From contig DDBW01000021.1 in the NCBI GenBank assembly GCA_002335495.1, positions 550 to 43,365 on the forward strand: a stretch of DNA of 42,816 nt, given 5' to 3'. Position numbers and translations under genes: made by a program. The DNA is from Candidatus Dojkabacteria bacterium UBA2022 (GTDB lineage Bacteria > Patescibacteriota > Dojkabacteria > SC72). Below the pieces are notes generated by a model that worked only from the letters and a program-made list of their open reading frames with translations, was not told the DNA's origin and did not search any database. This document shows positions 8,249 to 17,881 of the stretch, piece after piece (positions within the stretch are counted from its first letter, which is position 1; the number at the start of each line of letters is the position of its first letter).

Positions 8249-8977
8249 CTAATACCCCATCTCCTGTATAATCTCAGAGAAGTCATTAATAATAAAGTCA
8301 GGAACAACCCTAATCTGCTGATCCTGCCCCATTGGATTACCATCCTCAGGAGGATCAAACATACCCGCCCGAATACCTACAAGCTGAGCACCTCTAATGT
8401 CGTTTTTATAGTTATTTCCTAGCATGATCGTATCTTTAGCTTCTACTTCAAGCTTTGATAAAGCAAGGGTAAAAAGGGCTCCAAATGGCTTCTCAAAAAT
8501 AACTTCCTCAGAAGCAAATATTTGATCAACATACGGGACTAATCCAGCAGCAGTTGCTTTCTTGATCCTCAAACCCAAAGCTCCGTCGGAAATAATTGCA
8601 ACCTTGACTCCTAAATCCCTCAGCTTTTTTAAAGAGGTTTTTACATTATCATAAACCTCGATATGGTCGAGAAAGTAGCTCCAGTACATATCTTCAACCC
8701 CAGGAAGGATAGAAAGATCGTATTTACCAACAACCTCATCAAGAGCCATTCTAAATACTAGAATTCTGCTATGCCGCGTATGAACCGTTGGGAAACTTCT
8801 TTGGATAATCATCTCTTTATCCATAACACTGTTAAAGAAACTTTTTTCATCGAGGTTAAACTTCTTTGTAAGACTCTTGGTTACATGCAACAAAGCTTTA
8901 TCGTAAAGCGTATTACTTTTAATCAGAGTATCGTCAAGGTCCAAAAGAAGTGCTTTATACTTTTTAGGTTTAGCCAT
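8249..8977 (-). CDS. HAD-superfamily phosphatase
   Basis: The 242-residue protein has the HAD motif I DLDDTL (nucleophile Asp13, acid/base Asp15), motif II in AIISDG, a motif III Lys in FEKPFGALF and a motif IV acidic pair in GNNYKNDIRGAQ. The helical cap lies between residues 20 and about 100, as in phosphoglycolate-phosphatase-like members. The exact substrate cannot be told. It stands alone between radC and a small hypothetical gene on the minus strand. Confidence 0.88.
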   Translation of the reverse strand: MAKPKKYKALLLDLDDTLIKSNTLYDKALLHVTKSLTKKFNLDEKSFFNSVMDKEMIIQRSFPTVHTRHSRILVFRMALDEVVGKYDLSILPGVEDMYWSYFLDHIEVYDNVKTSLKKLRDLGVKVAIISDGALGLRIKKATAAGLVPYVDQIFASEEVIFEKPFGALFTLALSKLEVEAKDTIMLGNNYKNDIRGAQLVGIRAGMFDPPEDGNPMGQDQQIRVVPDFIINDFSEIIQEMGY

Positions 8978-9017
8978 ATGGGACAGTTATGTAGAATATA
9001 ATCTTGTACATAATACA

Positions 9018-9650
9018 CTAAACCTCTACCCTACTCCAACCGTTTTCAGAAATAACTAGGTGGTCTAAGAAAGAAATCCCTACTAAATCAAGACTCTGCT
9101 TCAAATCTTTAGTAAAAAGAATATCTTCGTTACTCGGGGTATGATCCCCAGAAGGATGATTATGCGCAATTATGATGTACGCGCTATTATTAGTCAGAGC
9201 GGGAATTAGAATGTCCCGAGGTTTAATTGAGATACGATTTAAAGACCCAAGTGCCACCGTTACCTTTTTTAAAAGCTCATATCTTGCATTCAAAAACACC
9301 GCTACAACACGCTCTTGCTTGTATCTTGAAATATACTGTAGAAAGTTCCACGCCTGCTCAGTATTAACTATCCTAACCTTTTTATCTTTATCCAAACCAT
9401 ATATTCTAATCCCAAGCTCGATACCAGAAAGCACCTGCATCGCCTTAACAACTCCAACCCCCGGCACATTTTGCATCTCCTCAAAAAGATTTCCACCCTG
9501 TGAAACGGTTGTTGTAATTTTCTTCGATAACCGCGTAGCCACTGTTCTAAAGTTGTGCCCCTTAACCCCACTACTCAAAATAATAGCCAATAAATCCTCT
9601 GTACTTAAGGCATCAATTCCACGGAGTAAAAATTTTTCTCTGGGTTGCAT
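9018..9650 (-). CDS. radC: RadC-family JAB/MPN-domain protein
   Basis: The 210-residue protein has an N-terminal helix-hairpin-helix-like region (VPGVGVVKAMQVLSGIELG). The C-terminal JAMM metal motif is IAHNHPSGDHTPSNED followed by LVGISFLDHLVIS. The family was once linked to DNA repair; its true role is uncertain. A minus-strand TACAAT at 9662-9657 lies 6 bases before the ATG, so the mRNA may be leaderless. Confidence 0.92.
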   Translation of the reverse strand: MQPREKFLLRGIDALSTEDLLAIILSSGVKGHNFRTVATRLSKKITTTVSQGGNLFEEMQNVPGVGVVKAMQVLSGIELGIRIYGLDKDKKVRIVNTEQAWNFLQYISRYKQERVVAVFLNARYELLKKVTVALGSLNRISIKPRDILIPALTNNSAYIIIAHNHPSGDHTPSNEDILFTKDLKQSLDLVGISFLDHLVISENGWSRVEV

Positions 9651-9681
9651 ACATAGATTGTACGCACCAAATATGAAAGGA

Positions 9682-11799
9682 TTATGACTTCTTACCTCGT
9701 TTTGGACGAGAAGTTTTCTTTGATTCCTTCTTTATATACTTACACTTAGGATATGCACTACAACCTGTAAACGTCTTTCCCCATCTCCCCTTTCTTTCTA
9801 CTAGATGGCTTCCACACTCTGGACACTTCTCCAAAAGCATAAGTGGCTTTGCAGTTTTACACTTAGGATAATCTTCACAAGCCCAATATGCTCCAAATCT
9901 TCCAGTCTTAATTATCATCTGTTTGCCACACTTCTCACACTTGTCTTCCTTAACAAATTTTGATTCATCGAGGACAAATTCAGTAGATTCCAAGTTCTTC
10001 ATCCCTTTACAATCTGGGAATTTAGAACAACTTAGGAATTTACCATATTTCCCTAACTTTACTACCATATCAGAACCACACTCTGGGCACTTTTCGTCTG
10101 ATTTCTCCAACACTACAATATCTTCTTTCTTAACCTCTTTATCAATTCGCTCAATATCTTTCATCAAAGGCTTATACTCGTTATCAATAAACGGTTCGTA
10201 TTTAACTTTACCCAACGCAATCCCGTCTAACCCATCTTCAACCTTAGCCGTATATTTATAGTCAACCATTCTTGTGAAATGTTCAGACAAAAAGTTGCTG
10301 ACTATAGTTCCAATATCTGTAGGAGCAAGCTTCTTCTCAACTTTCACAACATACCCTCTATCCATAATTGTGCTGATTATCGTTGCATAGGTAGATGGCC
10401 TACCCACACCCAAAGCTTCCAACTGTTTTACCAAAGTAGCTTCTGTGTAACGTGATTTTGGAGTAGTAAACTTCTGAAGTGGTGATACTTCTTTATTTTT
10501 TAAACTATCCCCTTTTTCAATCTTGCTTATCTCTTGAACATCCTCCCCATCCTTACCAAACTGTATATTCCAAAGTTTTTTGAAACCTTCGAAAGTGCAA
10601 TTCTGAGCCGAAACTACAAAATCGTAATCTTTTTCAACCCCAGTTGGAGCTGCAGTTATATTGTAAGTGTCATAAAGTGCAGGACTCATCTGGGAAGCCA
10701 AGGCTCTATTTCTTATCAAATCGTAAAGCTTCTTCTCTGAAGCTTCAGCATCACTCAAAGCTTCGCCTGTTTTTGTAACATCAGTAGGTCTAATGGCTTC
10801 GTGAGCTTCTTGAGCAAGCTTACTCGATTTCCTGAAGAAATTTGCAGACTCTGGAATATATGACTCTCCATAACGACTTGAAATATACCCTCTAAAAGCT
10901 CCAATCGCATCCTTACTCAAGTTCGTGGAGTCGGTTCTCATATATGTAATATGCCCCTTCTGATACAGGCCTTGAGCTAATGCCATTGTTTTCTTGGCTG
11001 AATATCCTAAATGATTATTGGCAGCCTGTTGGAGTGTTGAAGTTGTGAAAGGAGGAGGTGCACTAACCTTTTTATTACCTTTCTTAACATCTTTAACTGA
11101 ATATGTAGAAGCGGAGATATCTTGAATTATCTTATCAACATCCTCTTTACTCCCTGCTTTAAAAGTTTTTCCAGCTACCTTTGCAAGCTTAAATCTAACA
11201 ACATCGCCTTCATCAGTAACCAGATCTACATAAACCTCCCAATACTCTTGAGGTACAAAACTTAGAATTTCTTTCTCTCTTTCAACAATTAAGCGCAGAG
11301 CAACCGATTGTACTCTACCTGCAGATAACCCGTATCTAATTTTTTTCCAAAGTAGTCCCGACACCTTATAACCGACCAATCGGTCTAGAACTCTTCGTGC
11401 AAACTGTGCACTTACAAGATCCATATCTATCTCTCTTGGTGACGCAACCGCATCAATTACGGCGTTCTTAGTAATCTCATTGAATGTTATTCTCTTAGCA
11501 TTTTTCAACTTCAAACCTTGAGCAGCATGATATGCAATAGCCTCCCCTTCACGATCAGGGTCCATTGCAAGATATACATTTCCATCCTTTGGAACTTCTT
11601 TTTTCAGTTTTTTAAGCAAAGCAGCTTTACCCTTAATAGTAACGAAATCTGGTTCATACCCTTTATCAACATCTACAGCTAAACTACTTTTAGGAAGGTC
11701 AATAACATGCCCTAAAGTGGCATATACTTTATAATCCTTACCCAGATACTTCTCAATTGTTTTAGCCTTTGCAGGGGACTCTACCAGCACTAAATTCAT
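9682..11799 (-). CDS. topA: DNA topoisomerase I (type IA)
   Basis: This enzyme relaxes negative supercoils. The 705-residue protein starts with the TOPRIM domain (VLVESPAKAKTIEKYLG; acidic motif MDPDREGEA at about 79-87). The active-site Tyr286 lies in GHITYMRTDSTNLS. Three C-terminal four-cysteine zinc ribbons follow (CPECGSDM, CEKCGKQM and CPECGSHL, each with a second C-x-C type pair), then a basic tail. The length and order are normal for bacterial TopA. It is divergent from nothing nearby; all neighbours are on the same strand. Confidence 0.97.
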   Translation of the reverse strand: MNLVLVESPAKAKTIEKYLGKDYKVYATLGHVIDLPKSSLAVDVDKGYEPDFVTIKGKAALLKKLKKEVPKDGNVYLAMDPDREGEAIAYHAAQGLKLKNAKRITFNEITKNAVIDAVASPREIDMDLVSAQFARRVLDRLVGYKVSGLLWKKIRYGLSAGRVQSVALRLIVEREKEILSFVPQEYWEVYVDLVTDEGDVVRFKLAKVAGKTFKAGSKEDVDKIIQDISASTYSVKDVKKGNKKVSAPPPFTTSTLQQAANNHLGYSAKKTMALAQGLYQKGHITYMRTDSTNLSKDAIGAFRGYISSRYGESYIPESANFFRKSSKLAQEAHEAIRPTDVTKTGEALSDAEASEKKLYDLIRNRALASQMSPALYDTYNITAAPTGVEKDYDFVVSAQNCTFEGFKKLWNIQFGKDGEDVQEISKIEKGDSLKNKEVSPLQKFTTPKSRYTEATLVKQLEALGVGRPSTYATIISTIMDRGYVVKVEKKLAPTDIGTIVSNFLSEHFTRMVDYKYTAKVEDGLDGIALGKVKYEPFIDNEYKPLMKDIERIDKEVKKEDIVVLEKSDEKCPECGSDMVVKLGKYGKFLSCSKFPDCKGMKNLESTEFVLDESKFVKEDKCEKCGKQMIIKTGRFGAYWACEDYPKCKTAKPLMLLEKCPECGSHLVERKGRWGKTFTGCSAYPKCKYIKKESKKTSRPKRGKKS

Positions 11800-11843
11800 A
11801 CGGTTTCCGTTAAAATAACTAAGGTATATTATACACTCTTCAT

Positions 11844-12368
11844 CTAAATATCCAATAATTTAGTAAATTCTGAGAGTTTTTTACATCCATATCTGAGCAA
11901 CAATTGATTACCTTCATAGCCCAGATCTCCCTCCCGAAACCGGCTTTCAACATACACTGAAATCCCTTTACTTAATGCATACTGTGCAGTATACCAACTC
12001 CCTCCTTTCCCATTACTTTTAAATAGAATAACCGCAGTGGACTGATTCACCATAATTCTATTGCGATTAAGCAGCATACCCTTATGAAAAGCCGTATTTC
12101 GAGCTTCAGTTTCAACAATAGATATATCTGGATAAACAGATCTTAATTGTAAATGACGTGATGCAATATATGGAGTATATATTGTTACTGCTCCATTAAT
12201 CTTTGCAAACTCCTCAACAAAAATACTGTCGGTTCCAATAGCTCCTCCACACATAAATTGAATTGTGCAAGGAGCAACTTTATCTACAAACTCCCTAATA
12301 TTACGAACCAAACTTTCATCGACCTCTCTTGAGCCAGTAATTACAACTTTAAGGTCCTCGATAGTCAC
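11844..12368 (-). CDS. SLOG/DprA-like Rossmann-fold protein
   Basis: The 174-residue protein begins with a strand-loop pattern KVVITGSREVDESLV and has the nucleotide-loop motif MCGGAIGTDSIFVEEFAK, typical of the SLOG superfamily (DprA, LOG, YspA). A later segment, STAVILFKSNGKGGSWYTAQYAL, fits the conserved second half of the fold. It could sense or process a nucleotide-derived ligand. The start is a GTG at 12368, with a minus-strand TATAAT about 13 bases upstream. It is too short to be a complete DprA. Confidence 0.65.
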   Translation of the reverse strand: MTIEDLKVVITGSREVDESLVRNIREFVDKVAPCTIQFMCGGAIGTDSIFVEEFAKINGAVTIYTPYIASRHLQLRSVYPDISIVETEARNTAFHKGMLLNRNRIMVNQSTAVILFKSNGKGGSWYTAQYALSKGISVYVESRFREGDLGYEGNQLLLRYGCKKLSEFTKLLDI

Positions 12369-12496
12369 ACTCCCTATAGTAATTATACCGACCTTACTAT
12401 GGGGAAATAAATTATAGTTAATAGAAAAAGAATAAATACGAAGACTACTAACAGCTTAAACAGTATTAATAATAGGAAACTGAAATGAAATATCTA

Positions 12497-14503
12497 TTAC
12501 TTCTTTGAGTAATCTACCCACCAATCAATAAACTCTCTAGCCACCATAGCAGCCTTGTAGCTCTCTCCACCATCTTCAAGCAGTACCACAAAGGAGTACT
12601 TAGGTTTCTCATATGGGAAGAAACCTGTCACCCATGCATGAGTATGTTCATATATCCCCTTCGAGTTCACCCTACCGAACTCAGCCGTTCCTGTCTTAGC
12701 CGCAATCTCCACCTTAGCATCGGTAAGGGGGAAAATAACCCTTCTTGGGCCGTTTACGCTTGCCCACATACCTTCTCTAACAATCTTCAAAGCGCTTTCA
12801 GAAACAATATTAACCCTTAATGGATCTCTATTAATCTCAGTTACACCACCCTTCGCGTCAACAAGCTTTGTACCAACATGAGGTTTGTACAACGTTCCAC
12901 CGTTTGCAATTGCCGCAACCCAGTTAGACATCTGAATAGGGGTAACAGTTGTAATACCCTGACCAATAACTGAGTTACATGAATCACCCTCAGGATACCA
13001 AATAGGATCTAACCATGGACTGGTTGTCTTGGCCAATCTAATTTTATTCTCAGGCGAAGGCAACATGCCAGATCCTTCTCCTGGAATATCTATATATGTA
13101 TACTCCCCGATTCCAAACTTCTTAAGATATGGAACAAGCTTATTCATATCCCAAGAGCGAATGGTTTCGCAGAAGAATATATTTGAAGAGACCGAGAGCG
13201 CATCTACAATTGTTAATGGACCATATACCTTATCTCTATACTCCTGGAAGCGAGCCCCATTTGAAAAAGTGTACCCTGCCCTACTCACATAAACGGTATT
13301 TCTATTAATAACTCCTGCATCCAAAGCAGCTGCCGCAATAATAGTTTTAAAGGTGGACCCAGGAGGAACCTGAGCTGCAATCGCTCGATTATTTAAAGGA
13401 GTGCGTTTATCTTTCAAAAGCTTATTGTAATCATCAACGGAGATACCTCCTATAAACTTGTTATTGTCAAAACTCGGATACGAACCGAGAACAATCACTT
13501 CGCCTGTGTTAACATCCTGAAGAATCCCAACAGCTCCTGTCGCATTATTTTCCTTCACTCCTTTCTCAAGAACCTTATACATCTGAGACTGGGCCTTAGA
13601 ATCAATACTCAAATAGAGACTACTCCCAGAAACAGCCTCCTTCAAAACAGTCTCTGAATCAGAAAGAATATTACCCAAGCTGTCGACCTCTCTAGCCACT
13701 TTACCATCTTTACCGAATAGTTCTTTATCGTATATCTTCTCTATTCCTAATTTTCCAATTACATCGTCAAACTCAACATAATCCAACTTTTCAAGATCTT
13801 CTGCATAAACATCTCCTGTATACCCAAGAATATGCGACAAAGGAGTTCCAGAAGGATATTTTCTCTGAGCACCGTCATCAATTACAATCCCTTTCAAGTC
13901 TTCAAGGGAAGATTTCAAAAGCACAGCCGTTTGATTATCAACTCCGCGAGCCAGAGGCAGATATTTGGCAAGAGCTTTTTCCGTAGCATTCATCCCTTCT
14001 AACGTAGAGAATATCTTCTCCTGCAAAGGGGTCGACTCAAACTTTTCAGGTAGGATCCTACTCACCTTATCCAATACTTCTCTGAGTCTCTCCTCATCAA
14101 TCTCCCCATCTTCCTTGAACTCCCTAAGATCAACAGATACGTTTACCGAAGGGATATTTTCAGCAATTTTCACCCCATTCCTATCAAAAATCACCCCTCG
14201 CTTAGCAGGGATATTAACAATCTCTAATCTATTGTTAACCGATCTCTGATACAAAGTTTTTCCATTTACAACCTGTAGGTTGAACATCGCAGAAAACATG
14301 AGAATGAAGATAGTGAACATGACGATGAAAGGAACAATATAGTTCCATCCCGACATCTTGAGCTGAGAAGAAGAGTTCTTCTTCTTAACATCCTTAACAA
14401 CCTCTTTATAAAGGGTTTTAACATCGGAAAGTTTGACCGATGTAAACACGGAAGTGGATTTAAGAGATTCAGCTTCTAGTTTTTTTGACAGTTTTAGATT
14501 CAC
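12497..14503 (-). CDS. mrdA: Penicillin-binding protein 2 (elongasome transpeptidase)
   Basis: This class B PBP cross-links peptidoglycan during lateral growth. The 668-residue protein has a cytoplasmic basic N-terminus, one membrane helix (about 54-74) and a dimerisation domain containing RGVIFDRNG (102-110). The transpeptidase domain has the SxxK motif GSTFK (Ser383, Lys386), SSN (439-441) and KTGT (603-606). The start lies one base after the mreD stop, making it the last gene of mreB-mreC-mreD-mrdA. The N-terminal cytoplasmic stretch of about 50 residues is longer than usual. Confidence 0.96.
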   Translation of the reverse strand: MNLKLSKKLEAESLKSTSVFTSVKLSDVKTLYKEVVKDVKKKNSSSQLKMSGWNYIVPFIVMFTIFILMFSAMFNLQVVNGKTLYQRSVNNRLEIVNIPAKRGVIFDRNGVKIAENIPSVNVSVDLREFKEDGEIDEERLREVLDKVSRILPEKFESTPLQEKIFSTLEGMNATEKALAKYLPLARGVDNQTAVLLKSSLEDLKGIVIDDGAQRKYPSGTPLSHILGYTGDVYAEDLEKLDYVEFDDVIGKLGIEKIYDKELFGKDGKVAREVDSLGNILSDSETVLKEAVSGSSLYLSIDSKAQSQMYKVLEKGVKENNATGAVGILQDVNTGEVIVLGSYPSFDNNKFIGGISVDDYNKLLKDKRTPLNNRAIAAQVPPGSTFKTIIAAAALDAGVINRNTVYVSRAGYTFSNGARFQEYRDKVYGPLTIVDALSVSSNIFFCETIRSWDMNKLVPYLKKFGIGEYTYIDIPGEGSGMLPSPENKIRLAKTTSPWLDPIWYPEGDSCNSVIGQGITTVTPIQMSNWVAAIANGGTLYKPHVGTKLVDAKGGVTEINRDPLRVNIVSESALKIVREGMWASVNGPRRVIFPLTDAKVEIAAKTGTAEFGRVNSKGIYEHTHAWVTGFFPYEKPKYSFVVLLEDGGESYKAAMVAREFIDWWVDYSKK

Positions 14504-14504
14504 A

Positions 14505-15005
14505 CTAAAGCTTTATTATTTTATGATCAAGACTACTACCTGAAGTATACGATATTAGGAAGTTTATAAGTGAAGTCATGACACCCATCATAAGTCCAAT
14601 AACCAAAGCGGAAAGAAACATATCCCAACTTTCGAACAGAACAAAAGGATTTTGAGCATACAGACTTGCTAAACCAGAAGAGACACCTAAATAGAATACA
14701 AAGCATATTGAGGTGATAAGAAAATCTACAAATTTAGTCTCATGTGGAATAACTCTTTTAAACAAAAAGTCCAGTACAATAAGTAAAGTAAGAGATAAAA
14801 ATGTGGATCCCAAAAAACTCTGAAATAGAACATCATTTAAAAGAGAAAGTAACAGTACAGAACCTACCTCCAACACCCCACCCTTAGCCCTTGCAACCGT
14901 AACTGCATAGATAGCCAGCAGAGAAACTCCCAATACGCCATAGCCAAAAGGAGCGATTAGAGCAACCACCAAACTCCAAATTATTACAAAGATAATGTTA
15001 CTCAT
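14505..15005 (-). CDS. mreD: MreD-like rod-shape membrane protein
   Basis: The 166-residue protein consists of about five hydrophobic helices with short loops. Sequence similarity in MreD is weak, so the assignment rests on size, topology and position. It overlaps the end of mreC by 8 bases and is followed after one base by mrdA. It includes the loop SLLNDVLFQSFLGSTF, reminiscent of the MreD loop. Confidence 0.85.
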   Translation of the reverse strand: MSNIIFVIIWSLVVALIAPFGYGVLGVSLLAIYAVTVARAKGGVLEVGSVLLLSLLNDVLFQSFLGSTFLSLTLLIVLDFLFKRVIPHETKFVDFLITSICFVFYLGVSSGLASLYAQNPFVLFESWDMFLSALVIGLMMGVMTSLINFLISYTSGSSLDHKIIKL

Positions 15006-15831
15006 TAATCTGCACTATATAATTATTTATGTAATCGTATGTAACAGGAAGCTCGATACCTGATGTAAGGGAGGAAGATGCTGGATCATCACTTAACCCA
15101 ACCACCCTACCAAGTATAAGGTATCGACCAATCTTTTCATCATTGATTACTACCAAATCCCCATCCGCAACTCCTTTATCAACGGTTATATTCTCTAACA
15201 TCACAACATCACCTTTACCCACAGCTACCCCCAGCGACTTTGTTTGCTTCTTAATATTTTCTCCCAAATTCTTTTCCGTAAACCCCTCCAACTTCAAAGG
15301 TTTTACGATTGCCACTTTTATATAGCTAGATCTCGACACCGGTAACCGGACAAGACTACTCCCCTGGTCTACTTTTACAACGCTACCTATATAGTACTGC
15401 GAGAGTTGAACCACGTCCCGGGGCCTAACTCCATTTTTAGAACCTTCAGTTAAGATACCACTCTGTCCATCCTCTTTTATAAACATCAAAGCATTAAGAT
15501 ATTTTTTAGAAGAATCTACAAATACCGATGAATTTTTAATTTGAGTAAGCTGATTAAGTTTTAAGTTAACAGCATCCAGTTCAGATTTAAGACGCAGATT
15601 TTCAGACTCTAAATCTTCATTTCGATTTCTAATTTCTACGACGTCACCGAACAATGTGAAATATCCTTTAACATTCGACCCCGCCTCAATCTGAGAATTA
15701 CCGTAGTCCGAATATATAAATGAAAGGTAGTCACGAATAGAACCCAGACGTGAATCAGAAAGCATTAGTAACACGCAAAGGGCAGCGAATATATACCAAT
15801 ACTTTCTATTATTTTGAGAAATCGTATCCAT
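14998..15831 (-). CDS. mreC: Rod-shape-determining protein MreC
   Basis: The 277-residue protein has an N-terminal membrane segment (about 11-24). A coiled coil follows (about 65-95, with RNRNEDLESENLRLKSELDA), then a beta-rich outer domain with the family pattern SKNGVRPRDVVQ and GSSLVRLPVSRSS. MreC links the MreB filament to the synthases outside the membrane. It lies 19 bases after mreB and overlaps mreD by 8 bases. Confidence 0.92.
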   Translation of the reverse strand: MDTISQNNRKYWYIFAALCVLLMLSDSRLGSIRDYLSFIYSDYGNSQIEAGSNVKGYFTLFGDVVEIRNRNEDLESENLRLKSELDAVNLKLNQLTQIKNSSVFVDSSKKYLNALMFIKEDGQSGILTEGSKNGVRPRDVVQLSQYYIGSVVKVDQGSSLVRLPVSRSSYIKVAIVKPLKLEGFTEKNLGENIKKQTKSLGVAVGKGDVVMLENITVDKGVADGDLVVINDEKIGRYLILGRVVGLSDDPASSSLTSGIELPVTYDYINNYIVQINE

Positions 15832-15850
15832 TTATATAAAAAGCAATTTC

Positions 15851-16906
15851 CTAAATAATTTCGTTCCAGGATCTCTGAATTTTCTCTAGCAACTGGATAT
15901 GATCCAGCATCAAAGCCGTTCCTCTAGCAACAGCAGACATGGGATCGTTAACTATGTGAACAGGCAAATTTAACTCCTCCTGCCATAGTTTATCAATTCC
16001 ACGAATCAACGCTCCACCTCCAGCAAGCTTAATACCCGACGTCAGCAAATCCGTCAGGAGCTCAGGGGGAGTCTCTTCTATAGCATCTTTAATCGCATCT
16101 GTAATTTGAGCGATTGAGGTCAAAATCGCTTCTCGAACCTCTACACTAGAAAACTCAACTGATTTAGGCAGACCAGAGATAAGGTCTCGGCCTTGAATAA
16201 CCACAACCTGCTCTTCATCAAGAGGAGCTGCTGATCCTATCGCAATTTTGACATCCTCTGCTGTTCGCTCTCCGATTAACATATTATATTTGTCCCGAAC
16301 ATAATCAATAATATCTTGATCCATTTCATCCCCAGCAATCCTAATAGTTTTATCAACGACGATATCACCAAGGGAGAGCACTGCAATATCAGAAGTACCA
16401 CCACCTATATCTACAATCATACTGCCGGAAGCCTGTTCAACCGGGAGCCCAGCTCCAATAGCCGCCGCCATAGCCTCTTCAACTATAAATACCTCTCTAG
16501 CCCCAGCCGTTTTACAAGCATCGATAACAGCCTGTCTTTCAACCTCTGTAACGGACGAAGGAACCCCTACAATAACTCGTGGCCTAGGAATTTTGAATGA
16601 CTTATTAACATAGGCATGAGCCTGTTCGATGAAATGATGAAGCATAGCCTGAGTTGTATCAAAATCTGTAATTACACCATCCCTTAAGGGACGAACAGCA
16701 ACGACGTTTGCAGGAGTCCTTCCAATCATCTGACGAGCTTCTTTTCCAACAGCCAACACTCTATTTGTCTTCTTATCTATAGCAACAACAGATGGTTCAG
16801 AAACAACAATACCTTTGCCGCGAAGGTAAACCATGGTATTGGCAGTACCCAAATCGATTCCGATATCGTAGGTGATAAGTTCTAATAATGAATCTATAAA
16901 CTTCAT
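15851..16906 (-). CDS. mreB: Rod-shape-determining actin homologue MreB
   Basis: The 351-residue protein carries the actin-fold ATP motifs IGIDLGTANT (phosphate 1), MIVDIGGGTSDIAVLS (phosphate 2, Asp166) and GGGALIRGID (adenosine region). It also has the conserved catalytic-region Glu pair in VEEAMAAAIGAGLP (Glu143, Glu144). It begins the operon with mreC, mreD and mrdA. A second, more divergent MreB lies at 37638-38657; this copy is the canonical one. Confidence 0.97.
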   Translation of the reverse strand: MKFIDSLLELITYDIGIDLGTANTMVYLRGKGIVVSEPSVVAIDKKTNRVLAVGKEARQMIGRTPANVVAVRPLRDGVITDFDTTQAMLHHFIEQAHAYVNKSFKIPRPRVIVGVPSSVTEVERQAVIDACKTAGAREVFIVEEAMAAAIGAGLPVEQASGSMIVDIGGGTSDIAVLSLGDIVVDKTIRIAGDEMDQDIIDYVRDKYNMLIGERTAEDVKIAIGSAAPLDEEQVVVIQGRDLISGLPKSVEFSSVEVREAILTSIAQITDAIKDAIEETPPELLTDLLTSGIKLAGGGALIRGIDKLWQEELNLPVHIVNDPMSAVARGTALMLDHIQLLEKIQRSWNEII

Positions 16907-16966
16907 GACAAAACCACAGTTAAAATGACTGTAGCTATTGTAACATTAATGAGGGGATATTTCAGC

Positions 16967-17185
16967 TTAAACAGCTGGCTGATCTTTTCTAAGTCTCTTA
17001 TAACACTTCATGCAAACATCTGCTCGAATAACCTGACCTTCAACTTCAAGATCAATCTTTCTCAAATTTGGCTTGAAAACTCTAACAGTCTTTGGAGCTT
17101 TAAATCTCCACTGAATTGAGTGGTGGTGCTGAATTCTCTTTCCTGCTTTTCTTCCTTTTCCACAAATTGCACAGATTTTTGTCAT
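16967..17185 (-). CDS. rpmB: 50S ribosomal protein L28
   Basis: The 72-residue basic protein has the L28 pattern C-x2-C at the N-terminus (CAICGKGRKAG) and a second pair CMKC near the C-terminus, so it is the zinc-binding form. Other hallmarks are the QHHHS segment and RVFKPNLRKI. It has its own promoter upstream, in the intergenic region shared with the divergent M50 protease. Confidence 0.96.
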   Translation of the reverse strand: MTKICAICGKGRKAGKRIQHHHSIQWRFKAPKTVRVFKPNLRKIDLEVEGQVIRADVCMKCYKRLRKDQPAV

Positions 17186-17216
17186 AGTATTAGTTTGAAT
17201 AGTAAAATGCTAGGTG

Positions 17217-17245
17217 ATATTATCAAAAAGAATCGATTTTGACAA
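17217..17245 (-). promoter_or_regulatory. Predicted promoter of rpmB
   Basis: Minus-strand TTGTCA (17245-17240) and TAATAT (17222-17217) are 17 bases apart. A start near 17210 gives a leader of about 25 bases. On the plus strand the same segment reads TTGACA (17239-17244), close to the start of the divergent gene. Confidence 0.6.
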
Positions 17246-17255
17246 GAAGTAATAT

Positions 17256-17861
17256 ATGGATACATTATATTGGTTTATTTTCGCAATACCCTCAATCTTA
17301 ATAGCATCAACAGTGCATGAATATGCACATGCCTGGACGGCCTACAAACTAGGAGATTCCACAGCTAAAGCCGAAGGGAGACTCAGTTTAAATCCCCTAG
17401 TCCACATAGACCCTATAGGAGCAATAATGCTTTTCGTTGCACGAATAGGTTGGAGCAAACCGGTTCCTATTTACGAACATAACTTTAAGAATCCAGTCTT
17501 AGGAACCGCAATCACAGCCGTAGCAGGTCCAATTAGCAACCTACTTCTTACACTTCTCACCGCCCTCGTCTACAACCTCTTCCTCAAGGATGCAGATATA
17601 TTAGTACAGTACTTTATACTTACCTTTGTTTCTATAAATCTTTCGTTAATGATATTCAACCTCTTTCCAATACCTCCTTTAGATGGGCATAAAATAGTGA
17701 GAGCATTCCTACCCGATAGAATTAGATATTCGTGGGAGATGATAGAACGTTACGCTATATGGATAATAATTATTCTGTTCCTCCCATTATCCCCTCTCTC
17801 TGTATATACTTCATCAATAATCTCCTCTGTACTAGACTTTTTCATAACCCTTCTCTTTTAG
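17256..17861 (+). CDS. M50-family site-2 protease (short, without PDZ)
   Basis: The 201-residue membrane protein has the zinc motif HEYAH (in IASTVHEYAHAWTAYKLGD) and the third ligand in FNLFPIPPLDGHKIVRAF. Hydrophobic helices fill most of the chain. It matches the small YwhC/Rip-like M50 group, which lacks a PDZ domain, and differs clearly from the larger RseP at 4240-5379. The substrate is unknown. It is divergent from rpmB and is followed by a long non-coding stretch. Confidence 0.9.
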   Translation: MDTLYWFIFAIPSILIASTVHEYAHAWTAYKLGDSTAKAEGRLSLNPLVHIDPIGAIMLFVARIGWSKPVPIYEHNFKNPVLGTAITAVAGPISNLLLTLLTALVYNLFLKDADILVQYFILTFVSINLSLMIFNLFPIPPLDGHKIVRAFLPDRIRYSWEMIERYAIWIIIILFLPLSPLSVYTSSIISSVLDFFITLLF

Positions 17862-17881
17862 TACTACAGCGTGAAAATTAT